A stretch of DNA of 64,000 nucleotides from Desarmillaria ectypa. Lineage: Eukaryota; Basidiomycota; Agaricomycetes; Agaricales; Physalacriaceae. Of the stretch, positions 21,694 to 34,666 are shown in pieces (the stretch's first letter is position 1; each line of letters opens with the position of its first letter). Under the pieces are notes generated by a model that did not search any database, had not been told where the DNA came from, and was given only the letters and a program-made list of their open reading frames with translations. The position numbers were made by a program, and so were the translations under genes. Location: positions 1,674,001-1,738,000 of the forward strand of contig JAUDYN010000007.1 of NCBI GenBank assembly GCA_030407005.1. Direction: 5' to 3'.

Positions 21694-24600
21694 CTACCAG
21701 AAAGCACACCTATCAGTCAGAATCAGTAAATGCACTTAGTTGGTAATCGAGTATCACTGACCATCCTGAGAAGAGCTGACACAGATTTTCCAAAGATGTA
21801 GCCTGCTTGATCAATTTATCGACTTGATCAATGGCCGAAAGGGAAACGTCGGGATTGAAATCTCGTCCTAAAGTAGGCGTAAGCATTTTCGCTATGCAAC
21901 CAGAAGAAAAAATTGGATGCTACCTGTCAACTTATTTTGGACACGGTTGTACACAAACAGCGCGCGTTCATTTCGAACTTCCTGAACACCAAGAAGCCCG
22001 TCTATATTGAAAGGGTAAGGCGGTTCCATGTAAACTGTAGGCAAAGCTTACCACTGAAGATATCATTTTCATCCGCCTTTAGCTTCCTCTTAGGACCTTG
22101 AGCATACGCGGTCGTATGTGCCAACTGGACGAGTTCGGCGGCACGATCACTGTCGTTTGAAGCATCTATAGCATCGGGAGTATAAGCAATAGCCAAGATG
22201 CGAAATTATAAACGTGCTGACCTTGTGGCCCTCTGACATCATCCGCTTGCATGAGACGCCAATTGATGAGAGGGTCATAGACGAAGGCCTCAAGCACAGC
22301 CATTAAGGAGTCCTTGTTGTCGCGCAGAACTTGCATAGCTATTTCGCACGTGTTTCTGAAGCTTCCCTCGATGCCACTCACCTATTATAAAAGGTTAAAG
22401 AGATAGAAGGGTGAGTGGAAGGGATCTCTACTTGCCTCCATGGCATGTGTTAACATTCTAGTCAGTCGGAAAGGTACTTTCTCCGGGAACTTCTCGCGAT
22501 GCATAGCGACTTCGAAACAGTCACCAAAATCAATGTGGACAACTTTTCCGGTGTCTCTTTCGAGTAACAAATTTGATGGATGTCGATCCCCAAGACCCAG
22601 GATGTGTCCGACCATACAATTGACAGCCAATGAACGGGTGTAGGTGGCTCGCCGTTCCAGCCAATGCTCCGAGTCACGACTCTTGAGCCATAGGACTCTG
22701 TAAAGGTCTTGACCGGTCGTGTTTTCGAGCGCGTACTCGAAAACTTCCACTTTCTGGAGAAGTGTGAGATTCTCGTAGTCAGGTGCCATCTACGTCGTAC
22801 ATTGGTCAAAATGAAAAGAACATTGAAATCTCGGAGGAACGAACCTGTAGCATCAACCGATACTCAATATTCAAAAGGACTTTCCGAGAGTCTCGATAAT
22901 CGCGCACAAGAACGTGGAAAGTGTCGCTGCATTGGACCCATCCCAACAAGCCAGCATTAGGTGCCAGAGGAATGACTGGGAAACGTTGAATATGTAGACG
23001 CCGCATATAACTGTTGGTATCCACAGATAACAGCGTATTGACAAGACTGAACAACTGCATGACTCGTTCGTCCTGTCGAAGATCTTCGTGACCTAGGACC
23101 GGTATGGTTAGTTACAAATTCACTAACAATACCGTGCTGCTATACCTTTCAAAACATATTGGTAATCTCTGCCATCTGAGCCCTGTAAAGTAAGCCGCCG
23201 TGGCCGTTGTTTGGAAGCAATAACAGGCAATTTGGGAGAGAAACTAGAGATCTTAATGATCTCACGTCCAGATTGATAAGTACCTGGCCGTAAGTTAGAT
23301 TAGGTACCATTGAAAAGGTGATGTGTAGTATGACATACCTGGCACTACTAGCTCAAGATCACGAACATTCAATAGGATTGGTGAAACATATTGCAAGTCG
23401 AGACTAGTCAATTGAGGAAGCTGTTTCTCAATCTTCTTGAAGACCTGTTCCCCAAGAGGTCACGATGGAGCACAGAATTTTACAAGAGAAACACCCACGG
23501 CATAATAGATATCCCAGGCTTTATCCAAGTCACTGGTATCACCATATTGACGGTACCTTTGACATGCTTCGCGCGCTCCCCGCAGATCTTTACCAAAAGT
23601 CTGAATGAAGGAGATCTCCCTAGCAGTTGTTGGCCCGGGCTGCGAACAAATAAGTCAAAAGGTAAATGCACTTCAATAGGCGGACGTACTTCTTCCATGA
23701 GCTGATGCAGCGGTTCTAATGCGGCAATCATGCCTTCGGGATTTTTTTCTGTGAAATAAATACGGGAGGCTTCTTCTAGACCCTCATGCCATAGCTCGTT
23801 CCAGAGGATGGCCACACGTATGATTTCGTGGCTCACAAGTACAGCCTACAAAAACATAAGGAAAATAGTCACCGCACGAGAGGTGGCTTACCTGCGCAAC
23901 GATAATAGGGTGACGGTCTTTGAGATGTTCCAAGATGCCCATCGCGCCCTCCGATCGCGCCTTACTTGAGGACTTCGAGGCCACAGTCAAGGGATTGATC
24001 ATAGCCTGGGGGTGATGCCTTCCAATAATGAGAAGGACGTTTTGAATGTGGCGGCGGATCGTAGTATGAGGCGTTTGAATTCTGGCGATGATCTGTGCGA
24101 GAAATGAGCTTGCGCAAATGAAAAAGCCGGAGATTGCCGACCTGTGGAATCACTTCCAGCCAATTGTCTACTCCAACTTTGGCAAATCCTACTGCGATGA
24201 CTTGAGCAACATCGGGATGACCGCCAAATTTGAACCATAGCGTCAAAATACGTAGTGTATCCTGCAAAGCATCCGTGTTACGCAAAGTGACCGATCGGAA
24301 GAGACCTAGAATTGATGTTGAGCATGAGATGCCAGTCGACAAAAAAAAGGCTACCACCTTCTATTGCATTGACAGCGTGTACTGCTAGCGCAGGCGGAGG
24401 TTGGTCAACAAAACGATACTCTGGCCTGCCTTCCATGTAAGTGACAACATCCAAGTTAGCTAAGGCCCAGGTGTGCCAAGCTTTATACCACTCTGGATCG
24501 TGGTATGTAGCATTGACATAACAATTCAGTATGCCTTGTGCATCGTTCTGCAACATGCGTTAGGATGGAAGAAGGTAGACTATCAAGGTATACTGACCGA

Positions 24601-27600
24601 AACCCAGTCATCACTTGATTTCATTTGCCACTGGCCTTGTTTGAAATAGCAACGTGCTAGTAGTTTGGACAGTTGACTCTTCCTTTGCCTGGTAACCCAG
24701 GGATGAGCATGACCATCATCTGCTTGTAGATCGCGAGCGAGGTTGTTGGAGAATTGACGAAGGAAAGCGAGACTGCTGTCTTTGGACCCAGCCGCCCACA
24801 AGAACTTGAGTTGAGCATATATCACGTTGGGCGGGGCCTTCATGCGCTGATCACGAGGGTTGTGAAGCTGCAGAAAAACGGTTAGGGCAACGTGGTCGGG
24901 AGGATGGTTGCACGTACGTCAGTAGCGTGAGGCGCCAACAAGGCACTGATCGTCTTCTCAGCTAAGGCCATACGGCCCTGCTGCCGACATAAGTTCGCAA
25001 ACTTGATCCACATTACAGGGTCGTCTTCGGGATTAAGAACTAATGTTCGGACTTGAAGTATTCTTTGCCAGACTTCCACGTCATGTTGACACCCTTGTAG
25101 CCTAACTCAGGTTTAGCGACAAGATACAACTCGAGAGAAATCCGATGATTACCGTTTTATCCATGTCTTACGCATAGTCTGTTGTCGCTCAGGTTGATCG
25201 GCATACTGCTTGTAGGCAATGATTTCTTCCAACTCGGAAAGCATTTGAGCGCGAACCATAACACTACGGGAAATCAGTAAATGCGTGCCTACTATGTGGA
25301 CAACTCACTTGTATGATCGGCCATAACCTTCGCCAACAAAGGAAGTCAACTCGGGATCCAGAAGATCACGAGCCTTGGCAACATGCAACAGGGCTTTCGG
25401 GAACTGGTTCTGGTGTACAGACAGGATAGCACGGTAGAAGGCGCGATCTGTAGAATCAGATTTCATAGTAGCAATATAATCCTCCATGGAGTCCCATTCA
25501 TTTAGGGACCATGCAGCGGCAGCAGCTATAGGCGCAATCTCACGACGATCTTCTGCGCTGGCATTAGCCCAAATCTCGTCGACCTGGGTCGCCAACTGAT
25601 CCCAGTCTCCCAATGCATGCAGACACTTCATTCGGCCAATTTGAACATCAGCAGAAGAAGGATCCAACTTTGCCTTCTGATCATAGACACTCAACGCCTC
25701 TTGCCATTTTCCTAGCCTTTCATACCATTCCTCTTGTTTGCTAACATCGTAATGCTCGTGAGCCATGACTAGTGTCCCCCAAGCGGCGTCATGTTGTTGA
25801 AGACGAGTATTGATTGAGATGAGCGCCTCGATCGTGGCGGGAGACGCTTCGGAAAAGAATTCGAGCTCCTTGTAGTGAAGAGCCTTGGCATACGCCAAAT
25901 TCTTCAATGCGCACTCTCCTAGAATTTTGTGCTCTATGGGCAAAGGTTTTTCTTCGTGCTCCATAAATTCTGCGAGTCCGAGTAAACGATGTATCAATTC
26001 GGAAGGCGCTGTGCCTGACGTCAAGGCTGTTTCGACCGATCGCACGAGATCCTCCTGTTGGCAAGGGCGCCTGATTTAGTCAAGACACATATGAGGAAAA
26101 AATGACGAGCCTGATATTGATCATAGAGCTCTCCCCAGCACGACAAGAATGCCGGGTTGAACAATTCCTTGGCTAGAGGGGTATGAATGTCGACGAGACT
26201 CATACAGGCACGAAGAGCATGCGATGGGGATTCTTTCATGAGCTCGACGGTGAGACGATGGATCCAATCAAGCCAATCATCCCGGGTGCTGGTCTGAGAA
26301 GTATCCCATGCGGTCTTCAAGTGTTGTTGGTTCACTGTGAGCTTAGCAGCTTCAGCAGCAGGAACAGAGAACTCGGCCGACTTCGCGTTCTCGATTGAGC
26401 TATGGAACGTGTCAAGATAACACATGAAGAATCCAGTACAAGGCCTACAGTAATTCTAGCACCCCAGGTTCCTGAGGCAGCTGTTCGCCATTGAGAAGTT
26501 TAGTAATCAGATTCTCGTACTTGATGTGCGGGATGCGATTTCGAACAAGGGCCTGATAGGAATACACGAATTGACACTTTCTGTAACTTGTAAAGATGAA
26601 ACACCAACCTTGTTGATAGTGGGCACGAAGATAGCAAAATCTGAACCCAGTTGAATGCAAAGTGAGCACAAGGTATCCATAACCGCGAGTCGCAGCTCAT
26701 TTTGGGAACCTTCCAAAACACGAACTAAAGGGAGAATTATCCGTGAGGCGTGGTCGGAGAAATTGACACGCTTTGATAAACCATCGATGGTCTGAATGGC
26801 TTTCTTGCGAAGGGGCATTGTTCCATCCAGGCGGTCGTAAGACTTAACAATCAGAGGGATAATGAGATGGAGGTACTCCTCGATATTGGCACCGAAAGTC
26901 TGAAAGGCATCGAAGATCTTCATCTGAGTATTGGTTCTCTTATCGTTAAGCTCTCCGTCGAACACCTTTAGGACCAGTGGAAGCACGGAAGGTAGGAACG
27001 GTTTGAACTCGGCATTCAATGCCTTGCTCAAGGCTTCGATGAGGGACACGATCGGAAGCTGAAGCGCAGCATTCTCCCATATGTCTCTGATGAGATTAAG
27101 GATGATTTGCATATAGTTGCGAATATGCTGCTTGATGATGCCGACTAAAATTGTCAGCTGCTGCAAGTGAAATTCTTGTAGGCGAGCAGCGGAGTGTTTC
27201 GTCACCGTCGCAAACGCAGGGATGATCTAGGTTAAGTCAGTGTCATGGTCATTAGACGTGTTCGTTCTTAGGCACACCTGCGGCAAGAATGATGCACATT
27301 TCAAACCTTGAGTCTTGAAGATCGACATGACAGCTTCAATCGCTGTATGATGATGTGTACTGAGGGACTGATCCTTCAAAATAGCCAACAGCGCGTTGAT
27401 GACCACATTTTGATAGTAATCGTCGGTTACCATGGTGGGAGTTTGGTTTATGGGGACTTGATTAACCGCAGTGATCAGCGTTTCACTAGAGGCATCTTCA
27501 ACTGAACTTCCCTGCTCCTGTTATGCAGTCATTAGATAATTACAGCGAAGGAGGAAAGTGCCTCACCTTCCGTCTGTACGGATCAACCGCTCCAAGGATA

Positions 27601-30473
27601 CCCAATATTTTCACTACTTCCCGTCGGACAGCCTGTGAACTTTCTGACTTCAAAATCTTCCCCAGAAGCGGAAGCAACTGCGGGTAGTCGACAAGCGGGT
27701 CAATGACATACCCAGTGCTAGAGCAGACTTGTCCGAGAGTGTGGAGAGCAGCGTCTCGTTCGATGAGTGACGGATCAGACAGCTTCTCCGTCAAGACCTC
27801 CATGATATCTCCAATATGGTCCATTGTTTCCTCCCCCGCAACGCACGCAAGCTCGCCCAAGCACATCAAGACATTGGATGCTGCCGCAGGATTGGGGTCG
27901 TTGGCTTTTTTCAATAAGACAACTAGAATGGGTATAGCGTAGGGTTTGATAAGACGCTGAGTAGCACTGATCAGCAACGAAAGGAGCCGAGTACATTCCT
28001 CGCGATTGCGACTAGTCAAATATTCAATCGCAAAGGCTGACAAGTAATGTAAAACGACTTACACGACAGTCGTGTACTCTAGCTCAGTTAAGAGCTGAAT
28101 CAGTGCTTTACGCAGCGACGGAACCACATAAGCCGGATTGTGCTTGGCGAGTCGCCCGATCAACGATACCGCAGTTATACGATTCTCGAACTCTTCATCA
28201 TTTAAGGCTATGAACAAAGACCGCACGTTTTCTGCCTGGGCTAGGTGCTTGTCAAAGCGTTCGTGGAGTGAAGAAAGCACTGTCTGCCTGATTGACGGGT
28301 CTGCCGGACAGTCAGGGACTACCAGGCAGGATGTTTGAAGAAAACCCACCTGGGTCAGCTATGCCTACCGTCAACAACTTGTCTAAAACGTCGCTGATAA
28401 TCTCAATAGCATGGCTACTGGACTGGTAGCAAATAGGATCTCGCACGAAAAGACGACAGCAGGTTAAAGCAGCGGCACGCCGTACGTCTGCATTATCGTC
28501 CTCAAGATATGGCAGCGCACATTGCCGAACGAATTCATTCAACAAGTGCCCTGGAAGAGGTTTGACCATGGGAGAGGAACGCACAGTGCAGAGCTTACCT
28601 GTGAAGTCAAAAGAACCGAGTGTCGTGAGAGCTAGTGTGATTGTCTCCGGGCTCTTGTCGTTGGCAGCAGCCTGAATTTATGTGGACGACTGTAGGTGAG
28701 AAAGAGGATATTGAACTCACCTGTGCGCTCAGCTCTCTGTTGACGGTAGAAACTTCATTTCTGGCCAGCGTCGACGGGGCGCCCAGGGGCTTGTATGGCT
28801 GTCCACTGAGAATCATCGACAACAAGTCCAATAGCTTATCTGCAAAAAGCATAAGCGGCCATGACCATAACAAAGATGTAACACAGACCCTGTATGGTGC
28901 TCAAAAGAGGAGAAATGTAATGCACTATAGCCGCCAACGCTTGACAGAGTGGCTCGCTAAGTCCGGCAGCAAACATTAGATCGAGTTGGTCATGCAACAA
29001 CTTGGTCAAATGAGGTCCTACTGCCACGGCAAGCATACCGATGCATTGGAATATGGGCTCCTCTGATGTCGTGTTCTTCCTCCTAATTCACACTTAGAAT
29101 CCTTACTCCAGAAGGAAATGTCTATGACTTGCCCTCTATTCTGTAATCCAGCTTTGATATGCGTCATGATTGAGTCCAAAAATGGTTTGATATCACTGCC
29201 TATGGCAGTGGCCGTATGTCCGATAGCAATGAAAGCTGTGAAATGGTCAGACGGACGGATGTCGACAATTCGTGGGCATACCAAAATGCCTTTCATGGGG
29301 CTTTTCGAGCTGTGTCAGGAGATGACTCATGGATTTATGAAGGTAATTATCCTTGAAAGTTTGCGTATCATAGGCAGCTAGAGATGGTATCATCGCAATA
29401 ACTTGTTTACGAACGAGGCTGTCTCGATGAGTTCGGAATCGGAGAATTTTCTCCGCCGTATCCATAAAAGTCTCCTTCATAAACTGGATGACACTCGCGA
29501 TTAAGAAGGATGAACAGAGGATATGAGTAGACTTACCATCCCAGCATGCAGGAGAAGTTCTCTGTACGTAAGTAGCGAGCCGTGTATGATTTCTGGTTGT
29601 GGCATCCTCAATCCTGCCTGAGCCTCCGTTAAAATTCCGTTCAGATAGGTGTTCCGACTTTGACGCTCCCGCTGTACGACAATTTCTAAGCAAGCTGCCA
29701 GTAGTTCGGCAGCGCCCTCCCTAACAATAACGCGCTGATCTCGCAGAGCGACGACTATGTTTTCAAACACAAGGCTTATGTGCGAATGAAAATATCCAGG
29801 GCTGTTTCGAGCGAGCTCCTTCAAGATTAAGACGCCGGCGTATCGAGGCGATTCCTGTTTCTCCGGCTGCATCAGTTCTATTGCAGCAGGAACCTCGTAA
29901 TCCATAAATCGATCTCCAAAGGCGGAACCACCAATGTGTGCTATCTGTCCTAGGGTCTTGGACGCCACCAACATGAGGTTGACATCTGAGTGGGGAAGTA
30001 GGTGCTTGACATAGTTGTAAAATCGAAATAAGTTGCGCTTTGACTCAATAGTTTCTCCGCTAGTAATTTCAAGGAGATGATCTAATCACTGTGTTAGTTC
30101 GCGTCGCAAGTACGAGAATGGCCAATGACGCGCCTATAGCCAATAGACCACCAAAGTTTTCCGTTGTATTCTGGCTATGCATGAGATCGAAAAGCCTTCG
30201 ATTGATATTGTCATCCCACAGCTTAGCAGCAGCATCAGGTGTCATCTCGGCAACAGTAGTGGCAACCTGGACATGAGCATGAGCCTCCAATCAGGTTGGA
30301 ATAACAAAGAAATTCACATATCGACGCAGGTTGACAGAAGACTCCAGTCGTACTTCGTGACTCTTGCTCTTAAGCCCTTGGAAAATCTGCGATAAGACAT
30401 CGGCCTGCGCCGACTGTACAGTGGATGTCATGGCCCGCCAGGATCCAGATCGTAAGAGAGGAAGAGACGTCAC
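21694..30473 (-). CDS. TOR: TOR serine/threonine kinase (phosphatidylinositol-kinase-related kinase)
   Basis: This large multi-exon gene has the full TOR order. N-terminal HEAT repeats begin near [20 protein letters not shown] and run through about 30.4-26.5 kb, and a FAT domain covers about 26.4-24 kb. An FRB domain (about 23.9-23.5 kb) contains [15 protein letters not shown] and EPLHQLMEE. The kinase domain includes [16 protein letters not shown] (catalytic loop), [14 protein letters not shown] (Mg-binding) and [18 protein letters not shown]-terminal FATC ends [12 protein letters not shown] after a final intron, with the stop at 21694-21696. TOR is the catalytic core of TORC1/TORC2 and links nutrients to growth. 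The FRB serine equivalent to human S2035 (the Ser of EEASR) is present, so FKBP-rapamycin binding is expected. The start is either the Met at 30473 or the one at 30431. About 2,300-2,400 residues are expected. Confidence 0.93.
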
Positions 30474-30546
30474 TATTGCTGTGTTGATTCTTGGAAATCC
30501 AGTGGATAATCTTGTTCCAAGTGGCCTCCCCCAGCTATGCTGGTTA

Positions 30547-30627
30547 GGCTTGATGGTCTAGTAGTATGATTCCTTGTTAGGGCTCTATCATTTCGAGGAG
30601 GTCCCGGGTTCAATTCCCGGTCAAGCC
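30547..30627 (+). tRNA. tRNA-Pro(AGG) with 10-nt intron
   Basis: It has the same body as the pair at 1.2-1.9 kb, but the acceptor arm is GGCTTGA/TCAAGCC, a compensated C-G to T-A change. The intron is 10 nt (30583-30592) with a different sequence. The anticodon AGG is at 30579-30581 and the mature length is 71 nt. TTTTT at 30642-30646 is a likely pol III terminator. It sits 74 bp upstream of the TOR start, transcribed away from it. Confidence 0.92.
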
Positions 30628-31242
30628 CTGTGGACACTTGGTTTTTGGCTTTGGGCTTTTCAGGATTCAACAAGTCACAACCCAAGTGAGTCAAGTCTTA
30701 TAGGCTCCCAAAAACTACGTGTAAGTTTTGTTCGAACCTCGCTAATGGCTCTCCAGTCACCGGCTTCGACGTGTTGAAAGGTTTGACATTTGTCCGGGAA
30801 TGGTGCGACATCACTTCGGCCTTGGCTTCAATATCAATACTCAAATATGTTCCTGCAGCACGGCAAGAACTACCCGTCCGATATTCCGGTAAAGTGTTCA
30901 AGATCTGTCATTGTCGAGTCCAAATCCGTTGAACAAACCGGACTGTAAATCTTGTCAAGCGGCAAGGGTCCGGGCGTTAAGCAAGTCCGCTGCGATACAC
31001 GTCGGTGTTCGTAGTAAAATGCTTCAGACTTGATAATGGAATCATCGCTGGCGGTCCGTCACCTACGGTCATGGAGGGTTTCGAGATCTTCTCTATCTTC
31101 TCTCGAGTACGAAACCGCTTATTTTAGGTCCGAACTTAGCGGCAGGGGAGGCTGGAGTTGATCGAGGCACTTTTGATCAGAAGCTCTACGTCAACGATCG
31201 CTTAGTGAATTTTACATGTACATGCATAGCCGGTACTCTTTG

Positions 31243-31249
31243 TATATAA
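31243..31249 (+). promoter_or_regulatory. TATA-like element of the M20 peptidase gene
   Basis: TATATAA lies 52 bp before the ATG at 31301. That ATG sits in a strong start context, GCCACCATGG. Confidence 0.4.
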
Positions 31250-31300
31250 CTATGGCATACATGATCAGGGCCGTTGCGGCTACCGTTCTTTCGCGCCACC

Positions 31301-33541
31301 ATGGTCGATATTCAAGCTGGCTGCTTTAGTAACTTCTTCAGGAAGAACAAATCTCGACCCCTACCTGCCAGTCCTGAGCGCGAGCCCTCAAAGCCAGAGA
31401 CAGAATGTTCAAAGGCAAGTGTCAAAATTGTAATCATTCTTGCAAACGAGTAATAGATGTAAACAGGGCTGTCTGAATCTTAGCTGCGACTACTCGTATG
31501 CGGCCCCCTCGACGTGGTGGAATATTAACGATCCTGTTCCGACCTATTCTCCACCCCAAGGTCCCCTTGATTCCTTCCAGCGTCAGGATCTCGTCGACAT
31601 CGTCGATACCACTCTCGAAAGTCTCAGTCCCACCCTTCGACAGCTTAGCTTGAAAATTCACGGCAAGTATCTATATGGTTACCACAGTCTGTCCACCATT
31701 GCCCGCTGACACGGACGTGATCTAGATCATCCAGAACTCGGTTTCGAAGAACAGTCAGTACACGACCCGTTTCTCTTCCACCGGCTCTCAAACTTCCCCT
31801 GCAGATATGCCCGCGATCTTCTTTGTGCCTACATGGAGAATCACGGTTTTCAGGTCACCAGACAGTATCTGGGACTAGATACTGCCTGGCGTGCCGAGTA
31901 CACACATGGAAAAGGCGGTAGCACTCTCGGCATAAATTCTGGTAAGAATACAGATGGTTTTTTTGGCTGTTGTGTTCTCACATTCTCAAGAAATGGACGG
32001 CCTCAGAGGTATCGGCCATGCTTGCGGTCACAATCTTATCGCTATCAGCGGTTGCGGGGTCGCTATCGCTGTAAAGGCTACCCTGAAAGCACTGGACATC
32101 CCAGGAAAGATTATACTTCTCGGCACGCCCGGTAAGCAATATATCCAGGATTTCAGGTTCACACCAGTGGTTGTTTCTGATTTCCGGAACAGCCGAAGAA
32201 CGTGTGGGGGGCAAGATCATCCTGCTGGAACGCGGGGCATATAAAGATATGGATCTTTGCGTCATGTAAGTAGGCCTCGTCTTCCCAAATCAAGCCCCAT
32301 TGAGGACCTCATAGGTGTCATCCGGGTCCCGGACCTTCCAACTCGGCTAATCTTGGCTCAACGACAGCCATGCAAGAGGCAGAAGTGGAATATTTTGGGC
32401 AAACGCAAGCACGGTGTTAACTTTTGTTTTCTTCATAACAGCTGACTTGTGTTTGTAGCGCGCACGCGGGGGCTGCCCCATGGTAAGGACATCTCCGTCC
32501 TCGAAATTCTGACCCCAGAAATCATCACCCTTTTTCAGGGAAGGAACCAATGCCCTCGACGCCGCCTTCTTGGCGTATTCGAGCATCTCCGTCCTTCGAC
32601 AGCAGATTAAACCTGACCATCGTATTCACGGCATACTAGGTGGAAAAAACTGGTCTGCAAATGGTATGTATCACCCGTCTAAGCTGGGTAGTCGATACTG
32701 AAACCAAGGTTCCCCAGTCATACCTGATTACGCTCATATGACCTGGATTGTCCGCGCGCCTACTCATGGGGAAGTAGGTGAATTTGCTGAGCGTGTTAAG
32801 GCTTGTTTTGAGTAAGCGCCCCGCTCCGATTCACCGATTACTAGCGTCAAACTCTCCCGTGATCAGAGCAGCTGCCCTAGCAACGGCATGCAAAGTCAAG
32901 ATAAATTTCTCCAGTCCTTATTATGAACTCCTCCAAAATAGCGTTCTTGGCAAGTGATAATCATTCCATTATCAATGTCAAACTCACCTCGGTCATCTGA
33001 TTGTTACAGGAAAAGAATTCGCCGACAAGGTCGGGAGGAACTATGGTATGTTATCATCAGACGGAGATGGAACATCAGCCTCGACAGACTTTGTGAGGCT
33101 CGCGTTTCTCCGTTGTTTCCCCTGCTGACCGTCTTCTCTTCATTTCAGGGAAATGTGTCATTCGGTTAGTGATTACAGCTTGAAACCCCGGTCATGAAAT
33201 GACTTCTTACTCTCACTAGTCTTGCCCGCACTTCACCCATGCTATGGTAAAGATATGTTGTGTATTGCGATCAACAGCTGATTTCTCCTTCAGCTATTCC
33301 GACCGAACCCAAAGGGGGTAATCACACACCTGCATTTACCAAAGCTGCGGCAACTATGGCGGCCCATGAAGCTACAATGACCGTAACGAAAGGTCTTGCT
33401 CTCACAGGACTTCGAGCGTTGTATGATAAAGCTTTTCTCAAAGCTGTGAGCGCTATCTTCTTATTGGAAAGCATTGCTGACGTGAATGCTTTGCAGGTCA
33501 AAGCAGAATTTGAAACCCAAATCAAGGCATCTGTAGTTTGA
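31301..33541 (+). CDS. Peptidase M20 family amidohydrolase (PM20D2-like dipeptidase)
   Basis: Exons in order give [46 protein letters not shown], a segment with [20 protein letters not shown], and [20 protein letters not shown] (metal-binding His). Then come [88 protein letters not shown] and [19 protein letters not shown]. These are landmarks of M20 metallo-amidohydrolases related to PM20D2, which cleave unusual dipeptides. The catalytic metal ligands visible ([17 protein letters not shown]) look intact. No signal peptide is seen, so it is probably cytosolic. The exon before AHAGAAPW can be joined by a GC-AG intron or by a GT-AG intron that adds three residues; intron 1 is also ambiguous. 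The stop is at 33539-33541. Confidence 0.85.
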
Positions 33542-34666
33542 TCAATGAGGGACATGCAGACAGCTGCATTAGTCATCGTAAGGTATGTGCACTTACGACG
33601 CATTGATTTTTGACGTTGGTGAATTAAACCTTTCAATGGTGTACTACTTTGATTAATTAGTGAGCGTATTTTGAAATGCATTATGTATGGGAAACCACCT
33701 GTCGCGTCGAATTCCTGTATCCTTTTATATATGATTTTTCAAATTGCGCCGAAATTGGGATGCGTCGTTAGAAACACCAGCAAAGATCGCGTCCAGCTCC
33801 TAGTCGCCTATCCTGTTTAGAAAGCGGATCGTGGGTAGTTAATTTGGACGTCCCAATTCCTATAGACCTCGTCGAAAGAAAACTAGATTAGGTGCACATT
33901 ATGGCTTGTAGTCTGGCAGTAACAATATCATCCTGACACTATATTTCCATGTATATACTCGACGGAGAGTATCCATCCGACGGTCAAATGTGGTTCAGAG
34001 AAGTTGAAGAGACTGGCAGCTCTCCACGTTGGTCTTGTGAGACACGGAATGTTTCCATTCGCTCGAACTCTCAGAGTCCTCGATACCTAGCCGCAGCGGC
34101 ATGTGGGAGAGAAGAGAAGAGGAACTACGAAGGTGCAATAGCTGTAGGATGGGAGCTTGGAAGATGCACCATGCTAGGAGGCAAGTGAACGCGGTGGCAG
34201 CTTAACGCGCTGCATTGGAATGTCACGAGTAGGCCTATCGCGAATGGTGCCGACAGACACAGTAGTGGGCGAGGGAAAGGAAGGAGAGATGGAGGATAAA
34301 ACGAAGAGATCGCCCTTTATACTTGTCGGGGGGCGAAGGCGCGACCTGCGCACAGTGGTCGGGACGCGTCATAGAAGATACGTCAACCGTTGGTGTGTTT
34401 GTCGCTGGCAACAGAAAGACGGCTCGCCAGCCTACGAGAGGCAATACCCTATCACCACATTCCATCCTCACTGCCGAGCATTACTAGGCAATGAAACGCT
34501 GGGGGAAACGGCCAGGGTTTTCTGAGTCGTACTTGGATATTCCAATCTTCCTAGAAAGGTTTAAAGAAAACTAGATTCCATTAAGATACTGATCATCCCA
34601 GGCGTGAAAGATAAGAAAAACCTATTCTAAAGGAGAACATAGTAAAGACGTAATCAATAATCATAC
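33542..34666. other. Intergenic region without a recognised gene
   Basis: Two short plus-strand open frames (33949-34188 and 34220-34525) have no domain and no splice partner I could find. The region separates two genes whose 3' ends face each other. Confidence 0.45.

Noticed and set aside
30473..30694. Minus-strand open frame reading across the tRNA-Pro gene
   Set aside because: Its sequence (DRELNPGPP) is just the antisense of the tRNA T-arm.
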